DNA of 64,000 nt. It comes from Proteles cristata cristata (lineage: Eukaryota > Chordata > Mammalia > Carnivora > Hyaenidae). The stretch spans positions 310,001 to 374,000 of the forward strand of contig JAESUZ010003375.1 in assembly GCA_017311185.1 (NCBI GenBank), in the 5' to 3' direction. Below the pieces are notes generated by a model. That model did no database searches. It saw only the letters and a program-made list of their open reading frames with translations, and had not been told where the DNA came from. How positions within the stretch are numbered: position 1 is the stretch's first letter; every line of letters begins with the position of its first letter. Both the position numbers and the translations under genes were made by a program. This document shows positions 60,026 to 64,000 of this stretch, in pieces.

Positions 60026-60107
60026 GTAAGAGAGAGAAAGAGGGAAGGGGGAGAGGAAGGTGGAGAGGGAGGGGGAGGGGTAGTGGGAGGGGTAGAGAAA
60101 GAGAGAA
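60026..60107. repeat. purine-only (GGGAGA-rich) tract in L1-f ORF2
   Basis: About 80 bases almost without pyrimidines (AGAGGGAAGGGGGAGAGGAA and similar). It sits where L1 ORF2 would be continuous. Confidence 0.85.
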
Positions 60108-60794
60108 GGCCCAACTAAACAAAATCACTAATAAAAGAGGGCAAATAACAAACACTACAGAAATACAAAAAATTGTAACAGAACATTATGAAAATCTTTA
60201 TGCCAACAAATTGGACAACTTAGAAGAAATGGATAAATTCCTAGAAACATAGCATACCAAAATTGAAGCAGGAGGGAACAGAAAATTTGGACAGATTATC
60301 AATAATGAAATTGAAACAGTATTAAAAAAAAAAAAAAACTCCCAACAAACAAAAGCCTAGGCCTAGACAGCTTCACTGGGGAATTTTAGCTAATAGTTAA
60401 AGAACAGTTAATACCTGTTCTTTTCAAATTTTTCCAAAAAATAGAAGGTGAAGGAAGATTTCAAAAGTTATTCTACGAGTCCAGCACTACCCTGATATCA
60501 AAACCAGATTAAGATGCTACAAAAGGAAAACTACAGACCAATATCTCTGATGAACACAGATGTAAAAATTCTCAACAAAACATTAGCAACCCAAATCCAA
60601 CAAAACATTAAAAAATTCATTCACCAAGATCAAGTGGGATTTATTTCTGGGATGCAAGGGTGATTCAATATTTGCAAATCAATCGATACATCACATCTAT
60701 AAGAGAAAGGATACAAACTATATGCTCATTTCAATAAATTCAGAAAGAACATTTGACAAAGTACAATATCCATTCAAGATAAAGCTCTAACAAA

Positions 60795-61225
60795 GTGGGT
60801 TTAGAGGGAACATACTTCCACAAAATAGAAGTGTCATATGACAAATCCACCACTAATATCATCCTCAGTGGGGAAAAACAAAGCTTTTATCCTGAAGTCA
60901 GGAACAAGATAAGGATGTCCACTTCCACCACTTTTATTCAACAGAGCACTAGAAGTCCTAGCCACACCAATCAGACAACAAAAAGAAATAAAAGGCACAA
61001 ATTGGTTAAGAAGAAGTAAAACGTTCACTATTTGCAGATAATATGATACTATATAAAGGAAATCCTAAAGATTCCACCAAAAGAACTAGTAGACCAAAAA
61101 TCTGGACCAAAAATAATCAAATACCTAGGAATAAACCTAACCACTCTGAAAACTATAAAGCACTGATGCAAGAACTTGAAGATAACAAAAAGAAATGGAA
61201 AGACATTCCAATGCTCACAGGTTAG
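60795..61225 (+). pseudogene. L1-f ORF2 reverse transcriptase remnants
   Basis: Open stretches at 60795-61019 and 61043-61225 carry L1 ORF2-like residues (GLEGTYFHKIE, then KIWTKNNQIPRNKP). The Phe-Ala-Asp-Asp region near 61028-61050 reads FADN-like after a frame break, so catalysis is lost. Part of a dead L1. Confidence 0.7.
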
Positions 61226-62830
61226 AAGAGCAAAGATTGTTAAGATAAGATCACATCTATACCACCCAAAGGAATCTACAGATTTAATGTAATCTCTATC
61301 AAAATGTCAGCAGCATTTTTCATAGAAACAGAACCAATTATCCTAGAATTTGTATGGAACCACAAGCCCCAAATAGCCAAAGCAATTCTGAAAAAGGAAA
61401 ACAAAACCAGAGAGATCACAATTCCACATTTCAGTTATATTACAAAGCTGTAGCAATCAAAAGACTATGGTACTGGCACAAAAAATAGACACATAGATCA
61501 ATAGAACAGAATAGAGAGCCCAGAAATAAACCCAGAATTAAATGGTCAATTAATTTTTGGCAAAGGAGGCAAGAATATGCACTGGGAAAAAGATAGTGTC
61601 TTCAACAAATGGTGTTGAAAAAACTCAGCAACTATATGCAAAAGAATGAAATTGGACCACTTTATTACAACATACACAAAAATCAACACAAAATGGATTA
61701 AGGGTGTAAATGTGAGAGCTGATACCATAAAAATGCTAGAAAAGAGCACAGGCATGGATTTTTGACCTTGGTCATAGAAACATCCTTCTAGATAGGTCTC
61801 CTTAGGCAAGAGAAACAAAAGCAAGTATAAACTATTGGAACTACATCAAAATAAAATGTTTCTGCATAGCAAAGGAAACAATCAACAAAATGAAAAGACA
61901 ACATACTAAGTGGAAGAAGATATTACAAATGACATATCCAGTAAAAGATTAGTATCCAAAATATATAAGGAACTTATAAAGCTCAATACCAATCAATAAA
62001 TAATCTAATTTAAAAAGGGGCTGAAGACAAGAACAGACATTTCTCCAAAGAAAAACACAGATGGCCGACAGAAACATGAAAAGATGCTCAATATCACTCA
62101 TCATCAAGGAAATGCAAATCAAAACCACGATGAGATATCACTTCACACCTGTCAAAGTAGCTAAAATTAAAAAACAACAAATGTTGTCAAGGTTGTGAAG
62201 AAAAAGGAACCCTAAAACCCTAATGCACTGTTGTATGCTATCTGATACAGCCACTGCCAAAGGTGGTATGGAGGCTTCTCAAAAAATTAAAAATAGAACT
62301 ATCAAGCCAGGCATCATACTACTGGGTCTCTACCCAGTGAATACAAAATCAGAATACTAATTTGAAGGTATATACACACCTCTATGTTTATTACAGCATT
62401 ATTTACAATAGCCAACTATAGAAGTAGCCCAAATGTCCGTTGATGTAGATCAATGGATAAAGAAGATGTGGTATATATACAATGGAATGCTATTCAGCCA
62501 AAAAGAAAAATGAAATCTTGCCATTTGCAATGACAAGAGAAATAAGCCAGTCAAAGAAAGATAAATACCATATAGTTTCACTCATATGTGGAATTTAAGA
62601 AACATAACAAAGGAAAAAAAGAGACAATCAAAAATCAAACACTTGACTATAGAGAATAAATAGATGGTTACCAGAGGGGAGGAGGATGGGGAGATGGATG
62701 AAATAGAAAAACATACACTTATCTTGGTGAGAACTGAGTAATCTATTAAACCGTTGAATCACAATATTGTATACCTAAAATTAATATAACACTGTATGTT
62801 AACTACTCTGGAATTTAAAATAAATAAATT

Positions 62831-63177
62831 TCTTCATCAGATTTTTATGAGCTTCATATCTTCACCTCATGAAGCCATGATTTGAAGTAACTATCAATGA
62901 TCGTTTTAGACACATACACTGGGGATATGACTAGATAAACACAAAGTGTGAACATTTTCAGACAGCTTCCATAAAGGAAGTTCTGAATCCTGCTTCCTCC
63001 CTCCATTGACTTCTATGTTTGTGGTTCCACAGCTACCATGGTTGCAGTTGCAAGTCCGTTTGTTTTCAAGGCTACCACAGAACCGGTCAGATGGGAATGA
63101 GAAGAAGTCATGTAAAATATCATAAAGTTCAGTTTTTACCAGGATTCATTGGTTTTTCTAAAATAAATTTTTTTCTG
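62831..63177. other. intergenic sequence, nothing recognised
   Basis: Unique DNA between L1-f and a SINE. Confidence 0.6.
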
Positions 63178-63386
63178 GGGCACCTGGATAGCTCAGTCAG
63201 TTAAGCAGCTGACTTCAGCTCAGATCATGATCTTGTGGTTTGTGAGTTCTACCCCTGCATCAGGCTCTGTGCTGATAGCTCAGAGCCTGGAGACTGCTTC
63301 AGATTCTGTGTTTTCCTCTCTTTCTCTCTGTCTCTCCCCTGCTCATGTTCTGTGTCTCTCTCTCAAAAATAAACAAACATTTAAAA
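63178..63386 (+). mobile_element. SINEC (felid, older type)
   Basis: GGGGCACCTGGATAGCTCAGTC head, GCTCTGTGCTGATAGCTCAG, CTCTCAAAAATAAACAAACA tail. Short AT-rich target duplication possible (ATAAATTT on both sides). Confidence 0.93.
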
Positions 63387-63714
63387 AAATTTAGATAAAT
63401 TTCTACTGATGGTTGAATATTTTTGGTTAGTTTCTAGCCTTCTAAAAAACTTTAATTTTTATAATTTTTGCCATTATTTCTACTTCTTTTATGAGGGAAT
63501 GGTCTTGGAGGGCTTCACAATTCTGTCAATGCTTCTCCCTCTTCCTTTCATTTTAAACTTTTTAAAATATTTACTTATTAAAGAAGGTGAGGAATATATA
63601 TATGTATATGTATGTATATATATGTACATATATATAACACTTAATAATAATGAAAATATGTGTAATGGACAATGTTTATATTCAACAAAGTAAAATTCGA
63701 GGTGAAAACATTCA
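63387..63714. other. intergenic AT-rich sequence with a (TA)n-rich patch
   Basis: Unique DNA; mixed TATA/TATG repeats at 63592-63637. Confidence 0.6.
63592..63637. repeat. (TATATG)n / (TA)n low-complexity repeat
   Basis: TATATATATGTATATGTATG and on; imperfect alternating purine-pyrimidine DNA. Confidence 0.85.
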
Positions 63715-64000
63715 TGGCACCAACTGGACATCCATGTGCTAAAAAAAAAAAACATCCAGACACAGACCTTACCCCTTTTACAAAAATAAACTTAAAATGG
63801 ATCATCACCTAAATGTTAAACACAAAACTGTAAAGCCTGTAGAACTTAATAGGAAAAAACTTAGATGATGCTGATAGAATTTAGATATAACATCAAAGGC
63901 ATATCCATAAAAGAAATCATTGATGAGCTAGACTTCATTAAAATAAAGAAAATCTGGTCTGTAAAGAATGATGTCAAGAGAATGAAAAGATAAGCTATGG
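63715..64000 (+). mobile_element. old L1 ORF2 C-terminal fragment, sense, cut by window end
   Basis: CCAACTGGACATCCATGTGC, ATAAACTTAAAATGGATCATC, and AAAACTGTAAAGCCTGTAGAAC match the L1 ORF2 C-terminal region. An A-run interrupts at 63741-63752. Confidence 0.75.

Larger units (their letters stand above)
57225..62830 (+). mobile_element. L1-f: long carnivore LINE-1, sense
   Basis: Begins in the ORF1/5' region (GATGCAGCTAACTTTCATAA), with the ORF1 C-terminal part at about 57890-58140. ORF2 starts near 58515 (TGGACTAAATGCTCCAGTCA) and runs to about 62300. The end is ACTGTATGTTAACTACTCTGG followed by TTTAAAATAAATAAATTT at 62830. The 5'UTR is missing. Many stops. SINEs sit at 58649-58867 and 58950-59139; a purine tract is at 60026-60107. 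Confidence 0.88.

Overview
The window is nuclear DNA from a carnivore, almost certainly a felid. About 24 copies of the tRNA-Lys-derived carnivore SINE (SINEC) are scattered through it, most in the feline form: a head matching GGCGCCTGGGTGGCTYAGTC, a B box GGTTCGAGCCCC, a CT-rich middle and an AATAAATAAA tail. They sit among carnivore LINE-1 (L1) copies, MIRs and other old mammalian repeats. Base composition is AT-rich, and no long open reading frame lies outside repeats. I saw no prokaryotic, plasmid, phage or CRISPR signal.

The only gene recognised is the 3' part of SNCA (alpha-synuclein), on the + strand. Positions 1-17586 are the end of intron 4. Exon 5 is 17587-17670 (residues 103-130), intron 5 is 17671-25133, and the last coding segment is 25134-25166 (residues 131-140 plus stop). 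A 3'UTR that resembles the human one follows, to about 25785 or 26010. From there to 64000 the sequence is gene-poor and repeat-rich. Exons 1-4 and the promoter lie outside the window.

Region by region: 1-6374, antisense near-full-length L1 (L1-a) carrying three SINEs; 6375-9153, intron sequence; 9154-9538, a possible solo LTR; 9620-16370, a MIR split by a full-length sense L1 (L1-b) that carries four SINEs; 17004-17210, a SINE; 17587-17670, exon 5; about 18020-23072, antisense L1 (L1-c) that has lost an internal segment and explains most of intron 5; 23351-23877, an old L1 piece with a SINE; 25134-26010, last exon; 26150-28125, sense L1 piece (L1-d); 28126-31166, low-repeat DNA with two MIRs; 31167-32735, L1-e; 32736-44880, mostly unassigned DNA with SINEs, microsatellites and a MIR; about 45000-49900, a decayed ERVL/MaLR provirus ending in an MLT1-type LTR; 49901-55340, low-repeat DNA with MIRs and SINEs; 55340-57220, an old antisense L1 with a hAT-like element in it; 57225-62830, L1-f; 63715-64000, another old L1 running off the end.

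Points most worth checking are the predicted Glu139Lys change at the alpha-synuclein C-terminus, the weakened miR-7 site and extra AATAAA in the 3'UTR, and the placing of exon 5 between two L1 copies in opposite orientation. I found no convincing new molecular system. The remaining interest is in SNCA itself and in the layered history of its repeats. Comparisons with human or other species come from memory and were not computed.
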